DNA of 64,000 nucleotides from an uncultured Gammaproteobacteria bacterium. Its GTDB lineage: Bacteria; Pseudomonadota; Gammaproteobacteria; PS1; Pseudothioglobaceae. Shown here one piece after another: positions 22,360 through 32,334 of the stretch; position 1 is the stretch's first letter; every line of letters begins with the position of its first letter. The notes under the pieces are model-generated. The model searched no databases. It saw only the letters and a program-made list of their open reading frames with translations, and had not been told where the DNA came from. Both the position numbers and the translations under genes were made by a program. Location of the stretch: assembly GCA_913020715.1 (NCBI GenBank), contig CAJVZH010000008.1:1-64000 (forward strand). Direction: 5' to 3'.

Positions 22360-22387
22360 TTGCATAAATCGCTTTAGTTTTTAAAAT
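22360..22387 (+). promoter_or_regulatory. recA promoter without a visible SOS box
   Basis: TTGCAT (22360-22365) and TAAAAT (22382-22387) are separated by 16 nt, a good sigma-70 promoter about 55 nt before the recA start. No CTGT-N8-ACAG LexA operator occurs in the 103-nt ribD-recA gap. Confidence 0.6.
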
Positions 22388-22442
22388 GGTTCATACAAAG
22401 GTCTTTTAATTATTTAATCAATATTTTACTCGGGAGAAACGC

Positions 22443-23456
22443 GTGGATGAACAGAAAAAACAAGCACTAAAAGCGGCACTTGCTCAGATTGATAAGCAGT
22501 TTGGTAAGGGCTCAGTGATGTTTTTGGGTGACGATGAGGCCAGAGCTGATATTGAAGCAGTCTCAACGGGCAGTTTGAGTCTTGATATTGCTCTAGGCAT
22601 TGGCGGCTTACCGAGAGGTCGTGTGGTTGAGATATACGGCCCCGAGTCTTCGGGAAAAACAACATTAACTTTGCACGTGATTGCGGAAATGCAAAAGCTG
22701 GGTGGTACGGCAGCCTTTATTGATGCCGAACACGCACTAGACCCTCAATACGCTAAACGCCTTGGTGTTAATACCGATGAATTATTGATTTCACAGCCTG
22801 ATACCGGTGAGCAAGCTCTAGAAATTACCGATATGTTGGTACGCTCTGGTGGTGTTGATATTATCGTAGTTGATTCGGTAGCCGCATTGACGCCAAAAGC
22901 TGAAATTGAGGGTGAAATGGGCGCTTCACATATGGGTCTGCAAGCTAGGCTAATGTCACAAGCACTTAGAAAGCTGACCTCTAATATTAAGAAAACCAAC
23001 ACTATGGTGATTTTTATTAACCAGCTGCGGATGAAAATTGGTGTGATGTTTGGCAATCCTGAGACCACTACCGGTGGTAATGCACTTAAATTCTACGCAT
23101 CGGTTCGTTTGGATATTCGTCGTATCGGCGCGGTTAAGAAAGGCGATGAGATTTTGGGCAACGAGACTCGTGTTAAAGTACTGAAAAACAAAGTGGCACC
23201 TCCGTTCAAAAAGGCAGAATTTCAGATTCTATACAATCAGGGTATTTCCAGAGAAAGCGAAGTCATTGATTTGGGTGTCGAACTGGGTTTTGTTGAAAAA
23301 GCGGGCGCATGGTATAGCGCTGGCGGTGAGCGCATTGGCCAAGGAAAAGACAAGGCAAGAGATTACCTAAAAGCCAACCCTGAACTTGCGCAATCCCTTG
23401 AAGCGCAAATCCGCGAAAAATTGATGGCCGGTGATGATGGAGACTCCTCAGAATAA
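22443..23456 (+). CDS. recA: Recombinase RecA
   Basis: RecA forms the nucleoprotein filament for homologous recombination and DNA-damage signalling. The 337 residues include Walker [10 protein letters not shown] (about 66-74), [18 protein letters not shown] for the Walker B and L1 region, the L2 region [24 protein letters not shown], and an acidic C-terminus. The start is GTG at 22443 with GGGAGA 5-10 nt upstream, giving [13 protein letters not shown], the expected N-terminus. recX overlaps its last 26 bases. Confidence 0.99.
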   Translation: MDEQKKQALKAALAQIDKQFGKGSVMFLGDDEARADIEAVSTGSLSLDIALGIGGLPRGRVVEIYGPESSGKTTLTLHVIAEMQKLGGTAAFIDAEHALDPQYAKRLGVNTDELLISQPDTGEQALEITDMLVRSGGVDIIVVDSVAALTPKAEIEGEMGASHMGLQARLMSQALRKLTSNIKKTNTMVIFINQLRMKIGVMFGNPETTTGGNALKFYASVRLDIRRIGAVKKGDEILGNETRVKVLKNKVAPPFKKAEFQILYNQGISRESEVIDLGVELGFVEKAGAWYSAGGERIGQGKDKARDYLKANPELAQSLEAQIREKLMAGDDGDSSE

Positions 23457-23871
23457 AGACAGCGAGTGTTATGTTGCTGCAATGCGAATGCTTGTTAGAC
23501 GCGAACATTCGCAATTAGAGCTCAAGCAAAAACTCCAACTTAAAGACTTTGATAGCGCTCTTATTGCTAGCGCAATAGACTTGTTGATTGAGCAGAATTA
23601 TCAAAGTGATGAGCGCTTTTCTGAAGACTTTATCACCATGCGCTTTAATCAAGGCAAGGGTCCTATCAAAATTTCCGGTGAACTCAAGCAACGCGGTATT
23701 GAGGTTTTTGATTTATCCGTTTTTGACTGGTTTGCGTTAGCGCAAAAAATCAGAGTGGCAAAATATGGCGAGGACTTGCCGTCTGATTATAAAGAAATTA
23801 CCAAACAAAAGCGTTTTCTCCAATCTCGAGGTTTTGATTTTGATCAAATCAATCAAGCTTTTTCGTCATAA
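23431..23871 (+). CDS. recX: Regulatory protein RecX
   Basis: RecX binds RecA filaments and limits their extension. The 146 residues show the family pattern of small helical repeats: [18 protein letters not shown] near the start, [17 protein letters not shown] in the middle, and [16 protein letters not shown] at the end. The reading frame begins inside recA and overlaps it by 26 bases, with GTGATGATG-type clustered start codons, so the exact start may be at 23431, 23434 or 23437. Overlap implies coupled translation with recA. Confidence 0.92.
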   Translation: MMMETPQNKDSECYVAAMRMLVRREHSQLELKQKLQLKDFDSALIASAIDLLIEQNYQSDERFSEDFITMRFNQGKGPIKISGELKQRGIEVFDLSVFDWFALAQKIRVAKYGEDLPSDYKEITKQKRFLQSRGFDFDQINQAFSS

Positions 23872-23882
23872 TCAGTCATTGA

Positions 23883-25673
23883 ATGCATAGCAATAATGGC
23901 CAAACAACGGCTTACGATTTTAAAACCAGAGACATTAAGGTTTTAAAAAAGTTACTGCCTTATTTGCTCAAAATGCGCTCTCGCGTTATTTGGGCTGTTA
24001 GTTTTTTAATGTTGGCAAAGCTTGCCAATGTTGCGGTACCCCTTGCGCTAAAAGAAATCGTTGATGGTCTCGATCAGACTAATTTGGCCTTGGTATTGCC
24101 ACTCGGCATGTTACTGGCTTACGGTCTTTTACGACTAGCCAGCTCTCTGTTTAATGAGCTACGCGACGCTATTTTTGCTAAAGTACGTTATCACGCGATG
24201 AATTTGATTGCGCTCGGCGTCTTTAGGCATTTACACACCTTGGATTTATCCTTTCATTTGGATCGCCGTATTGGTGGCATTACTCGAGATATTGATCGCG
24301 GCACTCAAAGTGTCTCCACCTTGCTGTCTATTTTTGTCTTTAACATTCTCCCGTCCTTGTTTGAAATATGCCTTGTTGTTGGCATTTTATGGCTGAATTA
24401 CGACCTTATTTTTGCAGGTGTTTCCTTGTTAACGGTGTTCTTTTATGTGGCATTGACTTTGGCTATTACCACTTGGCGAATGAAATATCGCTACCAAATG
24501 AACGACATGCAATCCGAAGCCAATACCAATGCGGTAGACAGCTTGATTAATTACGAGACCGTCAAATACTTTAACCAAGAAAAATTTGAAGTTGATCGCT
24601 ACGGTGAGACGATGCAGCGCTGGGAAGATGTGGCCACTAAAAGCTTTACCTCCATGACGGCGCTTAACTTTGTCCAAGGCGCGGTGATTGCCATTGGTGT
24701 TACGATTGTCCTTGTCATGGCAGCACAAGGCGTGGTTGATGAGAGCCTTAGCTTGGGCGACCTTATTATGATTCAAGCTCTGCTCTTACAGCTCTTTATT
24801 CCACTCGGTGGTTTGGGTATTATTTATCGTCAAATCAAACACAACTTTATCGATATGAATAATATGTTTGAGTTGCTTGAACGCACCTCTAAAGTGACTG
24901 ATGTTGATAACGCACCAGAGCTTGAAGTCACTCAAGGCGAAGTGGAATTTAACAATGTTTCTTTTGCTTACGCTGGCAAAAAGGAAGTGCTGAGCAATAT
25001 CAACTTCACTCTTAACCCTGGGCAAAAAGTAGCGGTGGTCGGCCCTTCGGGCGCAGGAAAATCAACGCTCGCTAAATTACTCTTTCGTTTTTACGACATT
25101 TCCGGCGGTGAAATACGCATCGACCAACAAGATATTAAGCGTTTTACTCAAGATTCAGTACGCAGTGTGATGGGTGTTGTGCCGCAAGATCCGGTGATGT
25201 TTAATGAGAGTATTTATTACAATATTGCCTACGGCCGTGCAGGCGCAACCGAGGCCGAAGTCAAGCGAGCGGCCAAGCTCAGCTTTATTGACAGCTTTAT
25301 TGACTCCTTGCCGCAAGGCTACGATACGTTGGTTGGTGAAAGAGGCCTTAAACTCTCAGGCGGTGAAAAGCAGCGGCTAGCGATTGCGCGAGTGCTGTTA
25401 AAAAATCCACCGATATTGATTTTTGACGAAGCCACTTCAGCGCTTGATTCCTATTCGGAAAAAATGGTACAAAAGGCACTAGCGAGTTTGGCGCATAAAC
25501 ACACCACTTTGGTGATCGCCCATCGCCTCTCAACCATTGTTGATGCTGATCAAATTATTGTCCTTAGTAACGGCACCATTGCCGAGCAAGGAACCCATCA
25601 ACATCTGCTTGACCTTGATGGTCAATACGCTCGTCTCTGGCACATACAAGTCAATAAACAAACGCAAACATAA
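23883..25673 (+). CDS. ABC exporter of the Atm1/HMT1 type (permease-ATPase fusion)
   Basis: This 596-residue half-transporter combines a six-helix transmembrane domain (about 35-320) with an ATPase domain. Walker A is GPSGAGKST, the signature is LSGGEKQRLAIARVLL, and Walker B is ILIFDEATSALDS. The stretch NYETVKYFNQEKFEVDRYGE followed by TSMTALNFVQG is characteristic of the Atm1 family. Known members export glutathione-bound sulfur, Fe-S precursors or metal conjugates; the substrate here is inferred by family only. It lies 11 nt after recX and 35 nt before tgt, on the same strand. Confidence 0.88.
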   Translation: MHSNNGQTTAYDFKTRDIKVLKKLLPYLLKMRSRVIWAVSFLMLAKLANVAVPLALKEIVDGLDQTNLALVLPLGMLLAYGLLRLASSLFNELRDAIFAKVRYHAMNLIALGVFRHLHTLDLSFHLDRRIGGITRDIDRGTQSVSTLLSIFVFNILPSLFEICLVVGILWLNYDLIFAGVSLLTVFFYVALTLAITTWRMKYRYQMNDMQSEANTNAVDSLINYETVKYFNQEKFEVDRYGETMQRWEDVATKSFTSMTALNFVQGAVIAIGVTIVLVMAAQGVVDESLSLGDLIMIQALLLQLFIPLGGLGIIYRQIKHNFIDMNNMFELLERTSKVTDVDNAPELEVTQGEVEFNNVSFAYAGKKEVLSNINFTLNPGQKVAVVGPSGAGKSTLAKLLFRFYDISGGEIRIDQQDIKRFTQDSVRSVMGVVPQDPVMFNESIYYNIAYGRAGATEAEVKRAAKLSFIDSFIDSLPQGYDTLVGERGLKLSGGEKQRLAIARVLLKNPPILIFDEATSALDSYSEKMVQKALASLAHKHTTLVIAHRLSTIVDADQIIVLSNGTIAEQGTHQHLLDLDGQYARLWHIQVNKQTQT

Positions 25674-25687
25674 CACCGCTAAATTAA

Positions 25688-26845
<1,158 letters not shown>

Positions 26846-28702
26846 CTATTCAACGGTTGCTGGGAGCGTTACTGGATTCTTGGTAAAGTAAACATCCAGT
26901 ACGGCTTTGGCGATTGGCGCGGCTTTTGAGCTACCACTACCAGCATTTTCAACAATGATTGCAATGGCCACTTGTGGGTTTTCTACTGGTGCAAAACCGG
27001 TAAATAGCGCGTGGTCTCTGAGTTTTTCTTCGTAATTTTCAGCGATATAGGTTTCTTCAGGGTCGAGGCCGAATACTTGCGCGGTACCTGTTTTTCCGGC
27101 AAGTGTGTAACTAAGGTTGTGATTTAGGCGTCTCGCGGTACCGCTTGAGCCGTAGACGGTTTGCTCCATGCCAGTAATAATGGCCTCCCAATTTTTGATA
27201 TCTTTTATCGGGATTTGAGTCGCCCCAAGGTTTTCACTCACTTCAACATCCCCCGTATTCGTTTGCGAGTGCATTAGAATTTGAGGTATTGGTAGCTGAC
27301 CTTTATTGGCGATTGCTGCGGTTGCAACGGCTAGACGTAATGGGCTGGCGGTCATAAAGCCTTGGCCAATGCCAGTATTTAGAGTTTCTCCTCGATACCA
27401 AGGCTCATCTCTATTGGTTTTTTTCCACGCTCTAGAAGGTAAGATTCCTGCAAATTCTCCCGGTAAATCAATGCCCGTTTTTTCGCCAAATTCGAAATAT
27501 GCTAAATTCTCATGAAGTTTGTCGATACCCATGTTAAAGGCTAGATCATAAAAGAACACATCGCAAGACTGGGCGATGGCGCCCTTGACATCAACATGAC
27601 CATGACCCGTGCGCTTCCAGTCGTTAAATTTTCGTGAGTAATTTGAAATTTTGTAATAACCGGGACAAAAGACTTTACTGGTGACAGTAATATCTTTTTG
27701 CTCGAGTCCACCAAGGGCAACCATCGGCTTAATGGTTGATCCCGGTGGGTAAAGGCCTTTAATACTGCGATCAAATAGCGGTAGATTTTTATCTTTTTGT
27801 AACGTTTGGTATTGCTTGCTAGAGATACCCCCGACAAACCAATTTGGGTTAAATGTTGGCATACTAACGAGCGCCAGAATCGAACCGTCACTGACATCAA
27901 TCATTACCAATGCGCCGCGCTTGCCATCCATCAGCTCTTCGGCTTTTAATTGTAAATCCAAGTCAATGCTTAAATATAAATCTTGGCCCGATTCAGCTGG
28001 AATAAGTATTTGTGAGTCCACTACTCGACCGGAGACGTTTCTCTCAATTTGCCTCCTGCCAGAGTTGCCATGCAGCAGGTTTTCGTATTGTTTTTCAATG
28101 CCAGTTTTGCCAACGAAAGTCGTACCAGCGTAGTTGTCTTTATCGTAGTTGTCTTTATCGTTTTGGTTCATTGAAGAGACGTAACCAATTAAATGCGAAC
28201 TGCTGGCACTATTGGGATAAACACGATGAAAGTAGGGCTCTATTTCTACACCAGGCAGTCTCGCCTTGGTGAGGAAAATAGCTGCCGATTGCTCTGAAAC
28301 ATTATGTTTTATTGGGATATTGTGAAATTTTCTATAGCGTTTTTTGGTTTTATAAAATTGCTCGATATCATTATCGTTGATTAGATTAAAGCGTTTAAGT
28401 TCAGCCATTGTGGTGTCCATATCCTTAACTTTCTCAGGTGTGATTGTGAGCTTATAAGCGAGGGTATTGGTGGCTAGTATTTTGCCATTACGATCAAGAA
28501 TGTCTCCTCTTGCAGGAGTGATTGGCAGTTGTTGCAATTGATTGCCTAGAGCCTCTTCAGAATAGTAGTCGTAATCAATAATTTGCAGGCTGTAAATACG
28601 CGATATCAACACCAAGCTCAGCGCAAAAATAAACAGCCCAGCAACGACAACGCGAGACTGGAAAACTCTTATTTCTCGTCTTGTATTGGCAATTTTATCC
28701 AT
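26846..28702 (-). CDS. mrdA: Penicillin-binding protein 2 (elongasome transpeptidase)
   Basis: PBP2 cross-links peptidoglycan during rod elongation, together with RodA and MreBCD. The 618 residues show an N-terminal signal anchor (about 19-40), the PBP dimer domain with AEPYFHRVYP-like pedestal sequence, and the transpeptidase domain with the serine in GSTIK, SCD, and KTGTAQ. It is the last gene of the mreC-mreD-mrdA run, five bases after mreD. rodA does not follow inside the window. Confidence 0.97.
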   Translation of the reverse strand: MDKIANTRREIRVFQSRVVVAGLFIFALSLVLISRIYSLQIIDYDYYSEEALGNQLQQLPITPARGDILDRNGKILATNTLAYKLTITPEKVKDMDTTMAELKRFNLINDNDIEQFYKTKKRYRKFHNIPIKHNVSEQSAAIFLTKARLPGVEIEPYFHRVYPNSASSSHLIGYVSSMNQNDKDNYDKDNYAGTTFVGKTGIEKQYENLLHGNSGRRQIERNVSGRVVDSQILIPAESGQDLYLSIDLDLQLKAEELMDGKRGALVMIDVSDGSILALVSMPTFNPNWFVGGISSKQYQTLQKDKNLPLFDRSIKGLYPPGSTIKPMVALGGLEQKDITVTSKVFCPGYYKISNYSRKFNDWKRTGHGHVDVKGAIAQSCDVFFYDLAFNMGIDKLHENLAYFEFGEKTGIDLPGEFAGILPSRAWKKTNRDEPWYRGETLNTGIGQGFMTASPLRLAVATAAIANKGQLPIPQILMHSQTNTGDVEVSENLGATQIPIKDIKNWEAIITGMEQTVYGSSGTARRLNHNLSYTLAGKTGTAQVFGLDPEETYIAENYEEKLRDHALFTGFAPVENPQVAIAIIVENAGSGSSKAAPIAKAVLDVYFTKNPVTLPATVE

Positions 28703-28707
28703 GGTTT

Positions 28708-29175
28708 TTAGCGTTTGAGCTTGGCCAGTAGAAAATGCACGATTGGCCAGAGAATTGCGCCGGTTAATGGCGCGAGGAAGATCAGATAGCTAAAATCAAA
28801 GCCTTGAGTAATCCAGTGAACACAGATTGTGATTAATAAATAAATGAGCGATGCGACAAAAACATAGACTTGTTGAGTGCTAAGGTTGGATACGTAAAAC
28901 GATTTCTTTACATTGAGGATAAAAACAGTACTTGCAATAAGTGCTAGAGCATTTTGCCCAAATACATTGCCGTGCAATAAATCAAGTAACAAGCCTAACA
29001 ACAAAGCAAAGGTGTAAACCGCTTTAGTTTCGGCATAGATTAGCCAATAAGTAAAAAATATCAATATCCAGAAAGGTGCAGCGCTCTGAACAATGTCCGG
29101 CAAAGAAACGGCGCTCAACAAGGCAGAGATTAAGGTGAGTTTAAAGAGTAATATTTGTGGGCGTTGTCTGATCAT
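28708..29175 (-). CDS. mreD: Rod-shape-determining protein MreD
   Basis: MreD is a small inner-membrane partner of MreC in the elongasome. The 155 residues are almost entirely hydrophobic, with about five predicted membrane segments (for example LTLISALLSAVSLPDIV and FALLLGLLLDLLHGNVFGQNAL). The GLLLDLLHG motif is typical. The start overlaps the mreC stop by four bases, so the two are coupled. Confidence 0.93.
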   Translation of the reverse strand: MIRQRPQILLFKLTLISALLSAVSLPDIVQSAAPFWILIFFTYWLIYAETKAVYTFALLLGLLLDLLHGNVFGQNALALIASTVFILNVKKSFYVSNLSTQQVYVFVASLIYLLITICVHWITQGFDFSYLIFLAPLTGAILWPIVHFLLAKLKR

Positions 29176-29972
29176 AAAGGCTCCGAGACTACAAGTACAA
29201 ACTCTAACTCATTCATATCTTCAAGCGGTTGCAGCCTTATCAGTAAGAAGGCTTCATCGTGTGGTGTACTCACCTCAACAACTTCGCCGACAGGATAGCC
29301 CGCTGGATATGATTGGCCAATACCACTGGTAACAAAAATATCACCTAATTTAACATCGGCATCGGACGGCATAAATTCTACCTTCATGCCGCTCTTATTT
29401 GCCGCTAGACCTTTGGTAATGCCTCTGGCGCCATTGCGGACATTCTTCACCGGAATGTGCTGAGTTGGATCTGTCGTTAATTGAACTGTGGCGTAAAAAG
29501 GCGTTGATTGGATAATTTGACCAACAACACCGTTTGCACCAAGCACAATTTGCGATGCTAGAATATTATCGTTACTGCCCTTGTTGATCACCATTTGCCT
29601 TTTTAATCTGGATTGAGCAATAGACTTGATTCGAGCCAATTTGACAGCGTTCGCTGGCAATGTGTAACTAGCATCAATGAGGCGACTAATTTTCTGATTT
29701 TCCAAAGCAAGATTGTTGTAGATTTGCAGCTTGGCCTTGAGCTCGAACAATTCATTGGTGAGCTGTTCATTCTCGCTAATAAGCTGTTCGGTATCACTTC
29801 CTTTGTCGCTTACCCAATTCATCATTTGACCGGGCAGGTCAACTACAAAGTAAATCGGTGACAACAAGGTAGTGCTGTTACGTTTTAGGTTGTCTAAAGT
29901 TGAAAAACGAGCGTCCAGAACAATCAGGATAATTGAAATTAAGGCCGGAAGTAAGGGTTTTAAAAGTCGCAT
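29172..29972 (-). CDS. mreC: Rod-shape-determining protein MreC
   Basis: MreC is a bitopic periplasmic scaffold linking MreB to PBP2. The 266 residues have one N-terminal membrane anchor (LLPALISIILIVLDA), a coiled coil near residues 60-100 (LISENEQLTNELFELKAKLQ), and the beta-rich domain with GANGVVGQI, TDPTQHIPV and a conserved GDIFVTSGIG loop. mreB is not directly upstream; an EamA transporter and a broken nitroreductase lie between them. Confidence 0.95.
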   Translation of the reverse strand: MRLLKPLLPALISIILIVLDARFSTLDNLKRNSTTLLSPIYFVVDLPGQMMNWVSDKGSDTEQLISENEQLTNELFELKAKLQIYNNLALENQKISRLIDASYTLPANAVKLARIKSIAQSRLKRQMVINKGSNDNILASQIVLGANGVVGQIIQSTPFYATVQLTTDPTQHIPVKNVRNGARGITKGLAANKSGMKVEFMPSDADVKLGDIFVTSGIGQSYPAGYPVGEVVEVSTPHDEAFLLIRLQPLEDMNELEFVLVVSEPL

Positions 29973-29987
29973 TGTTAATAGATTAAC

Positions 29988-30212
29988 TTAGCAATGAAGA
30001 TTGTTCATATAGCGGCAGGCTTTTTCAAGTTTTCTACAGATGTTATCTTTACTGTCACCAGTTACTACAGCAACCTGCCATGGCCGAGTGTTTACGTCAG
30101 AAGGGGCGGTTTTTGCTTGTTCAATAATTTTGTTGATAATATTAATTGAAGCGTTTTTATCTAAAAATGCTCTTGTTGATTTTCGTTTTGCTGAAGCAGT
30201 TTTTTCATCCAT
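29988..30212 (-). pseudogene. Nitroreductase-family fragment (C-terminally truncated)
   Basis: The 74 codons give a recognisable start of an FMN nitroreductase: RKSTRAFLDKN followed by a helix, AKTAPSDVNTRPWQVAVVTG and a short helix. The family usually has about 180-230 residues, and nothing resembling the remaining dimerisation and FMN-binding parts is seen in any frame downstream, because mreC begins 15 nt after the stop. It is best read as a remnant left by a deletion. Expression as a short peptide cannot be ruled out. Confidence 0.75.
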
Positions 30213-30270
30213 CTTTTACTCCATAAATTAATTATTTAAATAAGGTATGAGTTTCAGCCGATCATATTAA

Positions 30271-31155
30271 TTAGGCGCTTGCTGGTTTGGCATAGAGTAC
30301 TATTATATTTCCAAAAATAATTAAAACAACACCAATAAAGCCAATCCAGCTCCACTGGTAGTTTTCGAAAAAAGTTGAAAGTAGTAGTGCAATAGTTGGC
30401 GTAAAAATATTGACATAAGAGGCCTTATCAGCACCTATATTACCCACCAGTTTAAGATAGACACCAAAACCAATAACAGATCCAACTAATGCTAGGTAAA
30501 GAAGAGAGACAATATAGCTATAACTTGTACTTAGGCTGAAACTAATATCGCTGATACTGACATAAGCAACAATAATTATTGCCCCATACAGCATACTAAA
30601 AGCATTACTCTGAACTAAAGGCATTTTTCTTGCTTGTAATTGACCTGATAATAACATACCTATTGATGCAAAGAAAGTAGCAAGTAGCATCCAAAGAAAC
30701 CCTTTTACAATTCCTGTTTCAAGTGACCACTGAGTATTGCCAATCTCATTTGAAAATATAATAGATAATCCAAATACTCCTACTATTGCTCCAATTAGTA
30801 TAGGTAATCTAATAGGTTTATTAAAAAATATAAACCCGTTAAAGACAGTAAACAAGGTAAGTGTAGAAAAGATAAGACAAACTAAACCTGATGCTAAATA
30901 AAAAGTTCCAAAGTAGGCGCAAACATAGTTAATACAAAATAGAAAAAATCCTAATAAAAGCCAACTAGCATGTTCTCGCCAAGAAAAAGAAAGATTAAGA
31001 CCGCGAACATAACACCATATAAAGAGCATCAAAGAAGCAAGTAAAAAGCGCCATGCTATTGATACCTGGGGAGCAACATCTCCTAACTGAAAGCTAATAG
31101 CAAGCCAAGATGAACCCCAGGCAAGAAGGACTATGAAATAAAGGACTGCATTCAT
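30271..31155 (-). CDS. EamA/DMT-family transporter
   Basis: This is a 294-residue inner-membrane protein with ten hydrophobic segments in two homologous EamA halves. The N-terminus has the family pattern LAWGSSWLAI, and the second half contains ALVGSVIGFGVYLKLV and the conserved PTIALLLSTFF. EamA proteins export amino acids or metabolites; no substrate can be assigned. The gene is visibly more AT-rich than mreB and mreC on either side and interrupts a normally contiguous cluster, which suggests insertion by transfer. Confidence 0.85.
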   Translation of the reverse strand: MNAVLYFIVLLAWGSSWLAISFQLGDVAPQVSIAWRFLLASLMLFIWCYVRGLNLSFSWREHASWLLLGFFLFCINYVCAYFGTFYLASGLVCLIFSTLTLFTVFNGFIFFNKPIRLPILIGAIVGVFGLSIIFSNEIGNTQWSLETGIVKGFLWMLLATFFASIGMLLSGQLQARKMPLVQSNAFSMLYGAIIIVAYVSISDISFSLSTSYSYIVSLLYLALVGSVIGFGVYLKLVGNIGADKASYVNIFTPTIALLLSTFFENYQWSWIGFIGVVLIIFGNIIVLYAKPASA

Positions 31156-31187
31156 GAATTATCGATGAGACAGAAAGACTTCAATAG

Positions 31188-32219
31188 CTACTCTGCAGCT
31201 AAGAATCCCATGTTGTGCTTGTTGATCATGTCGAGGGCAATGCCGCCGCCACGAGCCACACAAGTTAGCGGGTCGTCAGCGACACTGACCGGTAGATTGG
31301 TTTCGCTATTAATCAACTTATCAAGACCTTCCAATAGGGCGCCACCGCCAGTGATAACCAAGCCGTTTTGAGCAATATCCGAAGACAGCTCCGGTGGTGT
31401 CTGCTCTAAAGCAGTCCTGACTGAGTTAATAATCATTCCTAGTGGCTCGGCGAGTGCCCCTAATATTTCAGCGTTTGTTACTTCAAAACTGACCGGAATG
31501 CCTTTGGCAACGTCACGACCGCGAAATTCAATTTTTTTCACAACTTTTGATGGAAAGGCAGAGCCAACTTCTTCTTTGATTTGCTCAGCTGTGGCTTCGC
31601 CAATAATAATGCCGTGCGCGCGTCTAACGAATTTAACAATGGTGTCGTCAAAGACGTCGCCGCCAATTCTGATTGAGTCCGAATAAACAATACCGTTTAA
31701 AGACATAATTGCGATTTCGGTTGTGCCACCACCCACATCAATCACCATTGCGCCTGAAGGCATGTCAATCGCCATACCAGCGCCGAGAGCGGCCGCCATT
31801 GGCTCTTCAATTAGGTAAACGTCACGTGCACCAGCACCAACAGCACTTTCTTTAATGGCGCGACGCTCTACTTGAGTAGCACCACAAGGCACACAAATGA
31901 GTACTTTTGGGCTGGGCGAGAAAAAGCCCGATCTCAATACTTTACGCATAAAGTATTGCAACATTTTCTCTGTTACCTTGAAATCGGCAATCACGCCATC
32001 TTTCATCGGTCGAATGGCTTCGATGGCGCCAGGGGTTCTACCCAACATATTTTTTGCATCTTGACCGACAGCAATAACAGTCGACTCCATTGCACCTCTT
32101 TCGTGTCGCAAGGCGACAACAGAGGGTTCATTTAAGACAACTTTTCCATCCATATAGATAAGCGTATTTGCAGTACCTAGGTCGATAGAAAGATTTTGCC
32201 CTTTGAAGAAGTTAAACAT
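31188..32219 (-). CDS. mreB: Rod-shape-determining actin homologue MreB
   Basis: MreB polymerises under the inner membrane and directs lateral wall synthesis. The 343 residues show the actin-fold phosphate loops [12 protein letters not shown] (near 11-22) and [13 protein letters not shown] (about 158-170), plus [15 protein letters not shown] near the C-terminus. The start at 32219 has AGGGA upstream on the minus strand. It is separated from mreC by 1.2 kb of unrelated sequence. Its leader overlaps a 23-bp tandem duplication. Confidence 0.98.
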   Translation of the reverse strand: MFNFFKGQNLSIDLGTANTLIYMDGKVVLNEPSVVALRHERGAMESTVIAVGQDAKNMLGRTPGAIEAIRPMKDGVIADFKVTEKMLQYFMRKVLRSGFFSPSPKVLICVPCGATQVERRAIKESAVGAGARDVYLIEEPMAAALGAGMAIDMPSGAMVIDVGGGTTEIAIMSLNGIVYSDSIRIGGDVFDDTIVKFVRRAHGIIIGEATAEQIKEEVGSAFPSKVVKKIEFRGRDVAKGIPVSFEVTNAEILGALAEPLGMIINSVRTALEQTPPELSSDIAQNGLVITGGGALLEGLDKLINSETNLPVSVADDPLTCVARGGGIALDMINKHNMGFLAAE

Positions 32220-32232
32220 AGTGAAATTCCCT

Positions 32233-32278
32233 GCTAGATATTGATAAAATGCTCAGCTAGATATAGATAAAATGCTCA
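32233..32278. repeat. Tandem duplication of 23 bp between mreB and the fumarase gene
   Basis: A 23-base unit (32233-32255) beginning GCTAGATATTGATAAAATG is followed at once by a copy (32256-32278) that differs at one base (T to A). Each copy contains GATAAAAT on the plus strand. The repeat lies within the 115-nt divergent promoter region and 14 nt upstream of the mreB start. Confidence 0.95.
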
Positions 32279-32334
32279 GAAGGAATAATATAACCTGCTG
32301 GGTCTAAATAGACAATAGCGTAGGCCAAATAAAT

